Of a stretch of 64,000 nt of DNA, positions 22,401 to 34,304 are shown in pieces. The translations under genes were made by a program, and so were the position numbers. The first letter of the stretch is position 1. Each line of letters begins with the position of its first letter. The notes below the pieces were generated by a model that had not been told where the DNA came from, ran no database searches, and saw only the letters and a program-made list of their open reading frames with translations. The stretch lies in contig NC_063271.1 in the NCBI RefSeq assembly GCF_910591885.1, forward strand, positions 11,215,001-11,279,000, read 5' to 3'. This DNA is from Bombus terrestris. Its lineage: Eukaryota > Arthropoda > Insecta > Hymenoptera > Apidae.

Positions 22401-24540
22401 TTGACCTCGTTACCCCTATCTTCTTACATCTTTTCTCTTGGTGTATCGAAATTTGAAAACTACATCGTTTGGTGAGACTTTTAGAGAAATAAAAAATTGA
22501 CCAAATATTGGAAATATCGGACGTGGCAGCGACGTTTCGCTTCGTTATATTTTAAAGTCTAGAAATTGTATGCTTTGAATTTTGATAAAAGTAAGGTTAG
22601 TAATGTTGAAAATTGTGGATCGTAATCGCCGAAATAAATATGTAGGAACATTTTCATTGCATGTAGGAATGATGATAAAATAGTTTTGTATTTATTTAAT
22701 ATGCGATTTACAAGATGTTCATGGATACCCATTACACGTGTCTCACTTTTACCTTGCGTACGGAACAGTGACATTCTTTTGTTCTACGAGACGCTGTGCA
22801 CGAGCATACGCACGTACTTACACACATATTTACGGTGATTCGGTGTAGTACACAAAATTACATATATCTCGATAAGAGAAACTGATAAAATGTAAATATA
22901 CCGCGTGGTGATATTATACTTCTTTTTCTTATGTACTAATTACATTCGGAGATCGTATGCTTCGTATGGTGGCAAAAGTAAGATCAGTAGAATTGGTAAA
23001 GTGAGTTAAATATTGGACGTAGGAGTTACGCTTCTTATCTTTATTATTTACAAATTTGGAAATAGTAGGTGTGTGTGTGCTTTGAACCTTGACAAAAGTA
23101 AAATTAGTAAAATGATGTAAATAACGAGTACATTAGTGTCATTCATTTTTACTATTATTAAAAATGTGCAAATTACCTGCTTCGAATCTTGGTGAAAGTA
23201 AAATTCACGAGATATAAATATTGAGCAGGTATATTATTATAGTTGTGTCTACATATATTTCTTAGTAAAAATCTTGATACACGTAAAATTGGACGAATAT
23301 AAATAGTAAATTAGATATTGTAAACATTGAACATGGTACTTATATATTATTTATATCACTTTTGAAAAAACATGATACCACATCGAGTAATTGCGAGACT
23401 GATAATTTATTGTTAAGCCGCAGATATTTATGCATTTGTGGAAAGTCCAAACGTGTAATCATGGATATAATATGCAAATGTGTATAAGGTATTCAAAGCA
23501 AAGTGTTCATTATAATATTTAGCGAGTCTCATTTGCTATGCACGTTTCATTTTTCGAACGTTGTTCATAAAAATATGGATTTGCATAAACATTCGCAGCC
23601 TCAGTATATTATTAATAAATTAGGTCTACGATTCATAATTTGTCACGCGGCTGTATAATTTATTATATAGAATATTGTGAATTTCAAATTGTCAAAGAAA
23701 TTAATTTACAATATATCGCAATAGTCAAAGTAATTATAACCGCAATATCTTGTTGCACAAAGTTCAACCATAATCCATTACAACGACATTATTACCGTCT
23801 AGGTTGTGCAATTACCTATTAACAAAAACATTTAATTAAGTTCTATCGAAGGGTGTAATTTTGAACAGTTCGCAAAACGACATAGACATCTTTCAAACCA
23901 AATCTATAAATTTATAGTCGTGAAGGGATTAAAAGAATTAATACGTGTAAATTTGAAATTTCTTATAGAAAATTCGAAACATCTAATTGTCTACAAGTAG
24001 AAAGTTAGATTTGTTCTCGTTTGATGTCAGACAGATAAGTGACTGAATTGAACATTTTCACGAATTGCAGAGTGTGTGTAGGACAGAAAAAAGATTGTTA
24101 GAATCGAAGAATATTACTCTTTGATAAATTATCAAGGATCTTTTCAAATTTCACGTAAATATTTTGCAACGAGTATTTTGTTAATAGCTGTTTGACAAAG
24201 TCGTAGTTTCAAGATTTCTGAAACTAATTTTCTCTGAAACATCTGAATGTGAAACGGATCCTTTCAGAAGGATGCTTATACGTTTCGGTATTGCAGCCTG
24301 TCTCATCAGGGATCTGGGTTAGGTTAGTACCATATGTGGTATCAGTGCGTCATCGGATCCCTAATGAAGCTAACTGCAATGCAGACGAAGCTCTCTTAGA
24401 TTCCCGAAGGTATAACAGTTTCTACTCGCATAGCAAGTAAGCCTCCTCTAGGTTGTACTTCGACGATTATACACTGTAATCTGTGAGATACTCTTAGAAC
24501 AAACAGTTGTAACCACACGGATACAGTAAGCAAAAATAAG
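22401..24540. other. AT-rich DNA with diverged repeat phrases
   Basis: The phrase tgctt.gaa.cttg..aaaagtaa.attagta recurs near 22567, 22960, 23080 and 23178, indicating an old tandem structure. A segment at about 23409-23520 is related to 53535-53640. A GC-richer patch at 24280-24440 has no supported function. Confidence 0.45.
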
Positions 24541-24960
24541 TTTCGATATATGGAAAATATAAAAAGTTTCAATTGCTAAACTTTTAAAAAATCTGAAAAT
24601 TCTAATTATTTTTCAAGTTTTAAAAATTCGGGGAGTTCGCGATAAATCTAAGTATAAGGAAACGTTAAAAATTGGAAAAATTTCGATTATTCCAAAAGTT
24701 CCAAAAAAAAAAAAATCCCCAAAATCTTCGAATTTCAGGAATTTACGTTACATATATCAGACATGAGCAAATATTCGAAAAATTCCAATAATTAAAGATA
24801 AATTTCGAAAGTTTCAAAAATCTCACGATAAATATATCAGAAATAGCGAGATAATAGAAAATTCCGATAATATCGAAAGATCATAAAATTCTTGAAAAAT
24901 TCCACGGCTATGAAAGCTTCGATAATCCCAGAAATTCGAAAAAATCCACTTCTCATTTTA
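24541..24960. repeat. Degenerate minisatellite of aaaattc/ttccaaaa motifs
   Basis: Short phrases (aaaattc, aaaagtttc, gaaaaattcc, cgataat) recur without a fixed period over about 400 bp, in the same style as 18166-18520. A poly(A) run lies at about 24705. Confidence 0.5.
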
Positions 24961-26840
24961 CACGTTCCACGGGGAGAAAAAAAGAAGAAAAAAGGACAGA
25001 AAAAGTAACTTACGTACGTCTGTGATTTACCCCACGCTTACTATCGCATTACGCTGGTCAGTAATTTCTCGCAATCATTCACTTGGCATTATACCACGCG
25101 GAACAAAGATAGTCCCGTTTAAAGCGATTTTCTGCGTTCATTCGCGCAAATGAACGCGGATACATTCGACGAGGATACAATTATCCGGTCATCATGCTCT
25201 TTAATTTTCTCCGGGCGCTTCTAAATCCTACTCTCCGTTGCACAGGGAATGATGTTGACTCCGTTGATCGTTCTCGTCGTTCGATGACCCGATTTTGCGG
25301 TCCGCTCGACATGTTTGCGGAGAAATTGAAAATACGTCGCCATACCGGTGATTGGAATTTTCGTTGCGGTGGATCGATCGCTATATCGAAAATTTCATCT
25401 TCCACAAAGGGTTCGTTTGTCAGGAAGGAGGCCGTGCATCTACTTTTTTTTTTTCATCGTCGCAACTTTATTGAAAATTTCACGTTTGTATTTTCTGGTT
25501 ATTGGTAAACGGTTTTTTTGTTTTTAAATATCCCGGAATATAATTTGTTTACGTAGCTCGATTTTACCACAGAATCTCTTCATGGGAATGATAAAAAATA
25601 TTATTATTATATCACGTTATAAACGATTCTCCCTGGTAGAGACATTCGTTTTTCCTCTTTTATTAGTTTCAAATTGAAATGTACGAATAAGCTGTTCAAT
25701 CTGTAATGTATTTAAATCGTAACGATTTCAATAAGCACTACGATTCCCAATATTCGTCAGAAATTCATTTCAGAGTCGCATAAACTGTCGGCATTTCCTA
25801 TTAATAACAGATTCTCTATAGAAAAATCTATTTTTTCATTTCGTCAAACCTTTTCCACGATCAAGCTATAAATAAAATTATTGTCACGTTTACCGTATTT
25901 GAAATTGCACGAAAGATTGGCATTTCCATTATGTTTGTACTTTCATAAAGCTTGCTCTATATTCAAACCACGCACGAAAATATTTATTACATTTACTTTA
26001 TCAAATTTGTAATATCGCAATAAACTACAATAAATTAGAATTCGTTAATTATTCGATTAATGTCGACCTACTGAATTATTTAAAAAAGAATATATATTTA
26101 CACACGCACACACAGTATCCATATCTTTCATCAAATTTGCCACTAGTTCATGAAGTTCGTTCACCTTTATAAAAGAAGGAAAATGCGATAGAGTTTTACG
26201 TATTCGAACGGAATTTCAATTACGTATACACTGTTCGATGAAACGAACTTTCATGCGCATAATCCTAACTCAAAATTGCGGCTGGTATCAGCACGAACTC
26301 CAGTCACGACTATTTAGTTCGCGGCTCGACAGTCTGGTCTAGAAATCCGGAGTCGAGATAGCGATTTCGAGCGGCAAGACGATCTTTATTACGCGTGCAC
26401 GAGGAAAGTACACGATGACGATGCGGACGGTAGCTGGCTCGGTGCCAAAGAGAGATCTCGCAGGGCTCAGCCTCTTCATCCTCTTCCTCTTCGTCCGTAT
26501 TCAACGTCCATCCTCTACCAACCCTCTGTTCGTTCACTTCTTTTCCGCTTTTTCTTTTTTTTTTTTTTTTTTTCGGAGTCGATATCGAGAAGTTGCAAGA
26601 GCTCGTTTTGGCTGAACTGGCGTTCTCTTTTTCTCTCTTATTTTTCCTCGCAATTTTCAGTGATTTTCTTTTATTAATTGTAAGTTTCTAGGCACCTAGA
26701 TATTTTTCACGATTTACAAAGTGGAGTGAATTTAATTATTACATTATGTGGTTACGATTGTTACGCTTCTAGAAGTATGGACGACAGCGAGATAATTTGT
26801 ATATTTATCTTGTGTATATTTTTGGTAGTGTTATTTAACA
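24961..26840. other. Non-coding with two GC-richer patches
   Basis: The patches at 25190-25430 and 26270-26620 carry ORFs on both strands (74-104 codons) that compete and show no domain. A T18-type homopolymer lies at about 26555-26573. The rest is AT-rich. Confidence 0.45.
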
Positions 26841-27012
26841 TAATATTTAACATACTAATAATTTAACATAATAAACATTGCGTGTATAATATAAGAATTT
26901 AATATATTTAATTAAAATCGTGAATATAACTTTCTAAAGATCTTGAACATCGTTTTGGAGTAAAGTTCGAGAACATGTGAGTTAAGGTCCTCGAATAAGA
27001 AAATACAGATAA
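26841..27012. repeat. Tandem duplication of 170 bp, copy 1
   Basis: This segment recurs at 27032-27200 with only two or three substitutions (gatcttgaac versus gattttgaac; gtcctcg versus gtccttg). The offset is 191 bp. An aataaataaataat microsatellite sits at the junction (27010-27033), a likely site of slippage. Confidence 0.96.
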
Positions 27013-27031
27013 TAAATAAATAATAAATAAA

Positions 27032-27200
27032 TAATATTTAACATACTAATAATTTAACATAATAAACATTGCGTGTATAATATAAGAATTTAATATATTT
27101 AATTAAAATCGTGAATATAACTTTCTAAAGATTTTGAACATCGTTTTGGAGTAAAGTTCGAGAACATGTGAGTTAAGGTCCTTGAATAAGAAATTACAGA
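27032..27200. repeat. Tandem duplication of 170 bp, copy 2
   Basis: It is nearly identical to 26841-27012. The low divergence indicates a recent event. No coding content. Confidence 0.96.
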
Positions 27201-27599
27201 GAGCAAAATCTGTGCTAATTGGAGTAATTGTTGGAATAGTGAATCTCTTTGAGAGAAGAAATTAGAACTATTATCTCAATGATTGATTGTAAATTAATTC
27301 TAGAAATTATTTAGTTTTGTAAAAGAAGACAGATATAATCGAGCAAATTAGCAGAATTTTCAATTATTAGAATATTTATTAAGATATCGATGTCTCATAA
27401 AAAGCGAATAATAATTTTTTCTCACACGTTTGATTACAAACAGTTGTAATAATTGAAGGAATAATGCAAACAGCGTACTGTGACGAAGACAAATATTTAC
27501 GTAGACTCGTTAGTAGCTGGTAAAATCTCACGTAAATTTACAAAAACTAAAATCCATTATTTGATCTACATATTATACTTTCTATCGTAGCAATTCAAA

Positions 27600-28085
27600 T
27601 ATCAAAACCAACAATTGTATTAAACTCTCGATATCAAGACTCTGATCAACAATCCCAAACACTTTTAACATTACAATAGTCGACAAATTTTTTTAAAACT
27701 CAAAACTGTCTGTCTTTGTAATTGCGCAAAGCAATTAAACTTTAATCGATTAATCTTCAAGTAGCAAAAATTCCAACTCTCGTCTCTAAGATTTAGACGA
27801 TCAGTTGCAAACGTTTCTTAACGACTTCTCTAAAACCCAAAATCTATCTCAAAACGCTTTGAAACAATTCGCTGAATCGAAGCTTCAATCGGATACGTTC
27901 AATCGACTAATTTTCCAGTAGCGAAACTCCCAACTCTCGTCTCTAAAATTTGCACCGACGATTCCAAGCATTTTCAAAATTACGATCCTTAACAATTTCT
28001 TTAAAAGTCAAAATTATCCTCCTGTGCAACGTTTTAAAACAACTAGGATTTGATTAAATAGTAATTTTCAAGTAGCAGTAGAAGT
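27600..28085. repeat. Degenerate tandem array, about 3 units of 140 bp
   Basis: Units share ccaactctcgtctctaa.attt, a gacgat..aa.c.tttt block, a tcttta/ctctaaaa.ccaaaat block and a cgattaat.ttcaagtagc tail. Units start near 27625, 27770 and 27935, with a partial tail at 28060. It is diverged, with no ORF. Confidence 0.6.
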
Positions 28086-29118
28086 TGGAGTAAACTTGAA
28101 GGAAGGTGGAGACTCGGCTTGAAAAAAACAAGAGAGAAAAAGCGGAAGCGGAGGATTCAAAGCGATGCCGGGTGGATCGAATCGGACTGCACGGAATTGG
28201 CGGTGATTTAAATTGGCTGCCCTCTCGACCTGCCGTTTAACCTATTTACCACCGAGGCTCCTGAATACGCCTGCTCCTCCTCTTCTTCTTTTTTCCCTTT
28301 TTATTTTTTTTCCCCTCCCCTTCTTTTCGTCCTATTCCTCCATCCACTGAATTTCGTAGCCTGTCAGTCGCATTTATCCTCTTTGTGGCACGACCCCGAA
28401 GCTTTTTAAGCTCCTGACGGGAAACACGATCGTCGGGCCCGCGTATCTACAACTCGTGTTCGAGGAGCCTTCAAAGGGAAACCTGCGCTCTCACTCTGAT
28501 CGAAGTTTATGAACGTTTCGTGGCCATGTGTTTTCGTTTTATCCGCTGGTTCGATTTGAATTCGCTGGTGGGCGGGCAGAAGTCATTATCATAGAAGTCA
28601 GAGTATAAATCGGAATGATTAACTTTGCAGAGAAGCATTCCGATTTATATTAATAAAATGGTCAGGTAAAAGCGCGGAAAAAGAAGAAAGAGAAATCGAA
28701 TAATTAAAAATAATTATTAATTAAAAATAATCGAGTGAAATTGTATTGTTAAAACGACATAAGCGACAGATAGCATTGTAAAAAATATTAACGCGCTTAT
28801 CAAAGTTTGTTTGTTAATCGAAATTTAACTTATACTCTTTCGGTGTAAGTGTACACTTATTCTCAGAATTATAGGATTTATTTATTCAGAAATATTAGAA
28901 ATTAGGGTTTCCAATGATTTATTGATAGATGGATCTATTTATAATGGATTAAACAATGGATTAAACTAAATATAGTAATGTGCTATAACTAAGCAACTAA
29001 ATAGATAATTCGCAACTCACATCTAATAGTTTACAACTCATAACAGCTTGGCAACTCAACTCTCAGCTCCTCACAACTCGACTCTCAGTTTACGACTCCT
29101 CCCAACTTGAGTCTCAAC
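28086..29118. other. Non-coding, GC-richer 28130-28600, then caactc-rich repeats
   Basis: 28130-28600 alternates GC-richer blocks with pyrimidine runs and looks like a regulatory or conserved non-coding region. At 29010-29120 short caactc/acaactc phrases recur. No gene is supported. Confidence 0.45.
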
Positions 29119-29248
29119 TAATAACTCAAATGTTAAGAAGCATTGGGCTGACAACTAAGTGATTGCGGATTTTGTTAATACCACCTAATGACAAAATCAG
29201 CAATCACTTAGTTTCCAACACAATAGCTCTCAACATTTGAGTTGTTAA
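29119..29248. mobile_element. Mariner-derived palindromic hairpin, 130 bp
   Basis: Two arms of about 58 bp are near-perfect inverted copies around position 29184. Each arm contains caactaagtgattgcggatt, a terminal repeat typical of hymenopteran mariners, together with an outer aactcaaatgtt segment. The same mariner end forms the hairpins in the 50.8-51.4 kb array. It has no coding capacity. It is probably two transposon ends brought together by internal deletion. Confidence 0.8.
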
Positions 29249-29348
29249 TTAATATGATACGTGAATGGATGTACGAATACTTATGCGAATCCATACTTTC
29301 GTGAAGATAAACGAAAGAATGGAACCTAAGCAGGTATTTGCATTTCCC

Positions 29349-29440
29349 ATCAAATATTATTATAATAATCGCCAAAGTTTGTATACTTTTTCATAGATTT
29401 TCCATAAATGCACAAATATCTGTAATCTGTAATCATGAAT
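29349..29440 (-). repeat. Dispersed repeat B, probable copy (minus orientation)
   Basis: Reverse-complemented, it contains gatatttgtgcatttatgg and tatgaaaaagtata, which also appear in the same order (diverged) at about 53535-53640. The first of these is also similar at 23409-23520. Confidence 0.4.
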
Positions 29441-29484
29441 TATATTCCGAGATTGTATCGCACACGTTTCTTTGCTCAAATCTA

Positions 29485-30373
29485 CCAGGTATGTAAATAT
29501 GAAACCGGAATTTTTGTATAGAAAATACACGTTTATTGTATGAAAATGACTAAAAATATTTTATTCGAAGTATTGCCCATCGCTAGCTATACATTTTTCC
29601 CACCTGTCTGGCAATTGGTGGATGCCACGCTAAAAAGACTGTCGCTCTTTTGAGGCAAACCAGTCATCGAGGCATTTTCGTACATTTTCGTAAGAAGTGA
29701 AGTGCTGGTCAGAAAGTGCGTGTCCCATCGATGCAAATAAATAGTAATCGGACGGAGCCAAATCTGGTGAGTAAACCGCGTGCGAAAATATTTCCCAACT
29801 GAACTTCAATCGCTTCCTTGACCGGTTTTGCTGTATGCGATGGTGCATTATCATAAAGCAAAATTACTTTGTGTTGCGTTTTTTGATATTCTGGTCGTTT
29901 TTCACGCAAAGCTTGATTCAAATCGATTATTTGTTGTCGGTAGCGCTCAGTATTAACGGTTTCGCCAGGTTTTAACAGCTCATAATAGATCACGTCCCAC
30001 GTTCCACGTTCTTCGTTCCTCGCGTCAAAATTGCCACTTCTGAATTTTTTAAACCACTCAAAGCACTGTGATTTACCAAGAGCATGCTCACCGTAAGCTT
30101 CGACAAGCATTCGATGCGATTCTGCAGCGGTTTTCTTCAAATGGTAACAGAAAATCAATGCTGTCCGCAAATCGTAGTTTCCAGGCACAAAATTCGACAT
30201 GTTCAACGCTATTACAAACTATGCCGTTGTATAAAAGTTGTATTGTTCTGAGTCGAAAATGTTTGTGAGATGTCAACAAAGACTTTTGACATCAATGACG
30301 CAGTTTAGTGATAACTACATTATCAGCTAGGGCCATTTATAGGCAAATTCCGGTTTCATATTTGCAGACCTGA
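29485..30373 (-). mobile_element. Mauritiana-type mariner with internal deletion, 889 bp
   Basis: The terminal inverted repeats are ccaggtatgtaaatatgaaa on the left and, reverse-complemented, tcaggtctgcaaatatgaaa on the right. Both run on into ccggaattt, about 29 bp in total. TA duplications flank both ends (29483-29484 and 30374-30375). Mariners are normally about 1.3 kb, so about 400 bp is missing, all of it inside the transposase. The first bases of the repeats and the protein motifs resemble the Mos1 lineage. Confidence 0.95.
29560..30206 (-). pseudogene. Mariner transposase, deleted and frameshifted
   Basis: From the start at 30206 the protein opens with the mariner helix-turn-helix region (LRTALIFCYHLKKTAAESHR, then FEWFKKFRSGNFD). 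It then jumps directly to VIYYELLKPGETVN, removing roughly 150 residues that include the first catalytic Asp. The second Asp survives in YDNAPSHTAKP. A frameshift near 29830 moves the rest into another frame, where YSPDLAPSDYYLFASMGHAL carries the third Asp (D34D spacing). A TAG replaces the usual Trp after KERQSF at about 29638, and the frame then reads RGIHQLPDRWEKCIASDGQY to the natural end. Three independent lesions make it inactive, but the ends could still be mobilised by a related transposase. Confidence 0.95.
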
Positions 30374-30375
30374 TA

Positions 30376-31544
30376 AGTCTGGCAACTTAAATGTTCCATC
30401 TCCACCGAGTTTGTTAACTGAGAGAAACTTTATCGCCGGGAAATAGGACTTGAAAAGGACTGAATATCTGTCTCCTACCAAGTAGAATTTTCATCAGATT
30501 ATCACGAACTTGCATTCTTCGTACCAATGAGACGTATGTGGATCGAGCAATTACATTTTGTTGAAAAATAGAGTTAAAACGGTTAAGGAACAGAGCGACA
30601 ACGTGTAGGTAGATTTTCGCTCGAAAATCTTGCAATTCTTAGGACGATTATTGTGTTTGCTTTAAAAGTGCAAGATGCTCGAAGCTTACGAATGAATGTA
30701 ATTTAATTTGCCATTTTATGCGATAAGGAATTATTTCATAATTTATGTGCTTCTCAGAAGCCTTTTGATCGACGAATCTGCGATAGAAAATCAATTTGCC
30801 GCGGTTGGAATACAGTTTGTCGTAAACAGAATGGGATTTAAGGTATGTATTTTGGAAAAAAATTAATTGCAATAGTTTGAAGAGGGACGTGAATTTTGGA
30901 ATTGGATCGTTGGTATAAATGTGAGAACACCGAGAAAATCGTTCAAGTTTCGAAGCTTTGTCTGCATTATAATACGATCCGTTGCTTCTCGAGACGCGTG
31001 TAAGTCTGTGTGACGATCGTCTGTGACTTTAAATTTTACATGCGCGTACGACAAATTAAATCGATCTATACTTCGCGGTTTCCAATAAGAATAAACAGGG
31101 AAACGGATCTTAAAGGTAAAGAAATGAACGTGCACGTACGTGAGACGTGAATTAATTGGAATTTTTAAAAGAAAGATGGGGTTAACGAAGAGAAAAGCAA
31201 GATAAATTGCGCTTTTTAATACGGAGGATACGAATATTAGAGGCGAAGAGGTAGAAAAACGAAAACCTGGAACTTTCTACGCTATAAAAAATTTGTAGAT
31301 ACACTGAGGCTAAAGAAACTTTAAACCAAGAAACAAATTTTTAATGGGAAAATATTCAGCGACGTGAACAGGTTATCTAAAGCTTGACAAGTTGAATTGC
31401 TAATTTAATGTTGCGCAACGCGATCAAAATATCTTCGTTACTATTCTTGCACCAACATCGTTATACCATAAATATTAAATGAAATCGAGGCAGCAGCATA
31501 GCGAGATTGTATCATAATTATTGCGTGGTTTGTTAAAATGGATA
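30376..31544. other. AT-rich stretch, nothing supported
   Basis: Minus-strand ORFs of 73-90 codons at 30414-31135 have no recognisable domain or mutual continuity. Confidence 0.5.
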
Positions 31545-32176
31545 TTAACGCTAGAACTAGCAAAAATCAAATTGACTGGTTTTACAATTTTATTGTAAAA
31601 TTCCTATTTCATATTTTTTCCGCAATGATGTAATGACTTTCATAACGATAACTAAAAGAATAATATAACGAATTTTATTTTGTTTTTATGTATTCAAAAT
31701 GAAAATAACTTTGTATCAACTGGTACTTATCGAAGTGTAAAAGAGTCCTGCAATCTGTTTATCGAACCCCAATTAACCAGTTTCCTCGTTTTGCACAACT
31801 TGCCACACGTTTTTCAAATTTTTACTGCGTATCATTCGATATGACGATATCATTTATCAGGAAAATTCCGGATCCATCGCTAGATCGCTAGATACCAACA
31901 CTAGAAATACCACAGCAGCCAAAATGACTGGTTCTACAATTTTATCAATGTGTCAATCCTCGTTTAGGGATCATGGTGGATTAATAATACCAAAAATGTA
32001 CTACATAACATAGAATTCCTTCTGTAAGAAAGTAATAAATCAATAAATATAAAAATATTCTATTATTACTTTTATATTTTATTCTTTCATTCTATTATTA
32101 TTTTTGAAAGAGCACTCATTTTGATCGGTTTTGATAGAAATAGCTTTGTGTTAACTATCGATATTTCTAATGTTAA
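31545..32176. mobile_element. PiggyBac-like non-autonomous element P, copy 1 (632 bp)
   Basis: It is bounded by TTAA at 31545-31548 and 32173-32176, the piggyBac target duplication. The left end reads cgctagaactagcaaaaatc, then attgactggttttac. The right end is its diverged inverse (taacattagaaatatcgat). An internal end-like segment (ctagaaataccac, then aaaatgactggttctac, about 31900) suggests two units fused or a nested end. It is about 85-90 percent similar by eye to 39115-39732. No transposase. Confidence 0.82.
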
Positions 32177-32742
32177 AAACATACGAAAGATATAACTTGG
32201 GAAAAGGAATTAGAAAAATGAAGAAACACCATTCTCGTGACAATTAACTCTTTCGTGCGTATCTACATGAGCAGCTGGCTTTCAAGTTTCCATACGATTT
32301 TTCCGCGTCTCACGCGAATTCCAACCACGTGCCGTTTCGTCGCGGTAAATTCAGCTTGTCCTGTGAGGGTGGCAGCCGTTGAATTAACGACAGTACAAAT
32401 TTAACTCGGTCGCGTGCAACAAATAAACGAACGCCGCTGCAGGCTAAATAATTATTGCCGAGCAAAATGGCGTGCTCAGCGGCCAGCCAGCGTAGCGGCC
32501 ATTTGTACGTGGCCAACTCATAAACGCGGCCCAACTCTGCTCTGCCACGGTCCTCTCTGTGTTGCACGAGACGGGTTTTCTACAGAAAACAGCTGCTCGA
32601 ACCTTTCAGTGTCCCTACAATGGCAACAAAATATGTTACAGTTGCGATTTCATTTATTTGAAATTCACGAGATTTTTAAAACTCTTTGTCCGTGCAGTGC
32701 GCACGTTGTAATAGAAGACGAATTGCCAGACGAATTACACTG
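32177..32742. other. Non-coding with a GC-richer patch 32270-32600
   Basis: ORFs on both strands (85 and 110 codons) overlap each other and show no domain. No gene is supported. Confidence 0.45.
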
Positions 32743-32746
32743 TTAA

Positions 32747-32967
32747 CACATTGTTGACCGGCAATTTTACTGAGAATTTATCTCATGTCACCGGCTATTA
32801 TTTCGTAATTGGATGTGGAAATAGAGCGATAAAAATAAACTTTAATAAATTTTATTTATTATTCAACTTTTAATATTTCTTTTGCGAATAAAAGCGCATC
32901 GCGAGTTTACTCGTGGCAACGATTGACCATGGAAACACGAGTTAACTCGTGATCGGTCAACAATGTG
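32747..32967. mobile_element. PiggyBac-like miniature element, 221 bp
   Basis: The left end is cacattgttgaccggcaatt; the right end, reverse-complemented, is cacattgttgaccgatcacg. TTAA precedes the left end (32743-32746), and a one-base variant TTGA follows the right end (32968-32971). The interior is AT-rich and includes cgagttaactcg-type palindromes. A TTAA target site suggests piggyBac, but the family of these ends is not recognised. Confidence 0.72.
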
Positions 32968-33074
32968 TTGAGATTCGTGTCGTTACAAGGACAATTACGA
33001 GTAATTACGTATTTTATATTTTATCTACCGCGTGAGAAGCGTATGTTAACCGTTTGATTGCTAAACGCGTGTAA

Positions 33075-33240
33075 ACAGGGCGTCTGCGAAATCACGGTAC
33101 GAGTTGGCTGATGATTCCACGCGTGGAAATAAATCGAAAGAGGAGAGCAACGTTTCTTCGTTCAAGGCTTCGTTTTCGAGAGAAACGAGTTTGGAAGCCC
33201 AGCAGGTAGCCGCGTACGTAAATGTGAATTATGAAACTTT
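33075..33240 (+). repeat. Dispersed repeat C, plus copy
   Basis: It shares acagggcgtctgcgaaat, then ttggctgatgattcca, aataa and a caggtagccg block with the reverse complement of 34305-34460. It contains a 72-codon ORF with a hydrophobic C-terminal run, but the frame is not conserved in the other copy, so coding is unlikely. Confidence 0.7.
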
Positions 33241-33481
33241 CGTTTCTTTACTATTGTTACTGATTATTATTACTTTCTTTGCTCTCTGTTTAATTTCAAT
33301 GGTTTCATATAGTCAAGGATAAGGCTAGTACTTTTTAACGATCGTTTTATTAATCAGGAAGCAAATAGCGACACTGTTGAAAATGACCGATCGTCATTCA
33401 TATGCAAATGCGCTAGTTACAGTAAAATAATAACTAGAAGATAGTTTTAGATATAATCGATAGATTTAATCGATAGGTGTA

Positions 33482-34116
33482 AGGGGGTGTCCTGAATTAG
33501 AAAGTTCTAAAACAGCGTCTTTTTGTGATTTTTTTTAGAAGGGAAAAAAAGAAATGAAGTTATTGAATTTTGATGTATGGTTTTATATATATTTAACGAA
33601 TACAAAAAAATTTTTTTAATGTAAAAAAATAAAATTATAACAGATTTCTAAGCCTATTTCATGGACTGCAGTTTTCAATCGGCGTGGAAGATCCAGCTCG
33701 TAATTCTTCGCTGAAACGAAAAACCAAAAAAGCTAAAAAAGTTCGTCAAAAAGTTTACTTAAATAAGTATTTTTTTCTTTAAACCCGCCAAAATTTTTAA
33801 TTTCACACTATTTTCCGCCTTTTTTTCATTTCATCGAGAAGAAAAATATATGATAATTTAATCCTTTTTTGGTTTTTCGTTTCAATCAAGAATTACGAGC
33901 TGGATCTTTCACGCTGATTGAAAACTGCAGCCTATGAAATAGGCCTAGAAATCTGTTATAATTTCTCTTCTTTACTTTAAAAAAAATCTTTTTGTATTCG
34001 TTAAATATATATGAAACCATACCTCAAAATTCAATAACTTCATTTCTTTCTTTCCCTTCTAAAAAAAAATCACAAAAAGATGCTGTTTTAGAACATTCTA
34101 ATTCAGGACACCCCCT
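33482..34116. mobile_element. Fold-back (long inverted repeat) element, 635 bp
   Basis: The two arms, about 33482-33720 and 33880-34116, are inverted copies from the very ends (agggggtgtcctgaattaga) through atttctaag/ggcctatttcat, ctgcagttttcaatc and gatccagctcgtaattctt. TA flanks both sides (33480-33481 and 34117-34118). The right flank also reads ttaa and the left gtaa, so a degraded TTAA site is an alternative. The central 150 bp is AT-rich. Any transcript would form a hairpin of about 240 bp. No transposase. Confidence 0.93.
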
Positions 34117-34304
34117 TAAGATATTCTTTTGTTTTTTGTCCCTAGTCCATGTAAGAAAATTCAACAAAGTTTTTTCGGCTCAGAATGGTGTGATAGATTT
34201 ATCCAAAGAATAAAATAATAGCTATTGTGATCCTACCTCTAAATACAGAAATAACAACAGACACTGTCCACGTTTAACAAAATACAGACACGAGCAGAAA
34301 CAAC

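Noticed and set aside
33992..34213. 73-codon ORF
   Set aside because: Begins inside the right arm of the fold-back element and continues into its flank.
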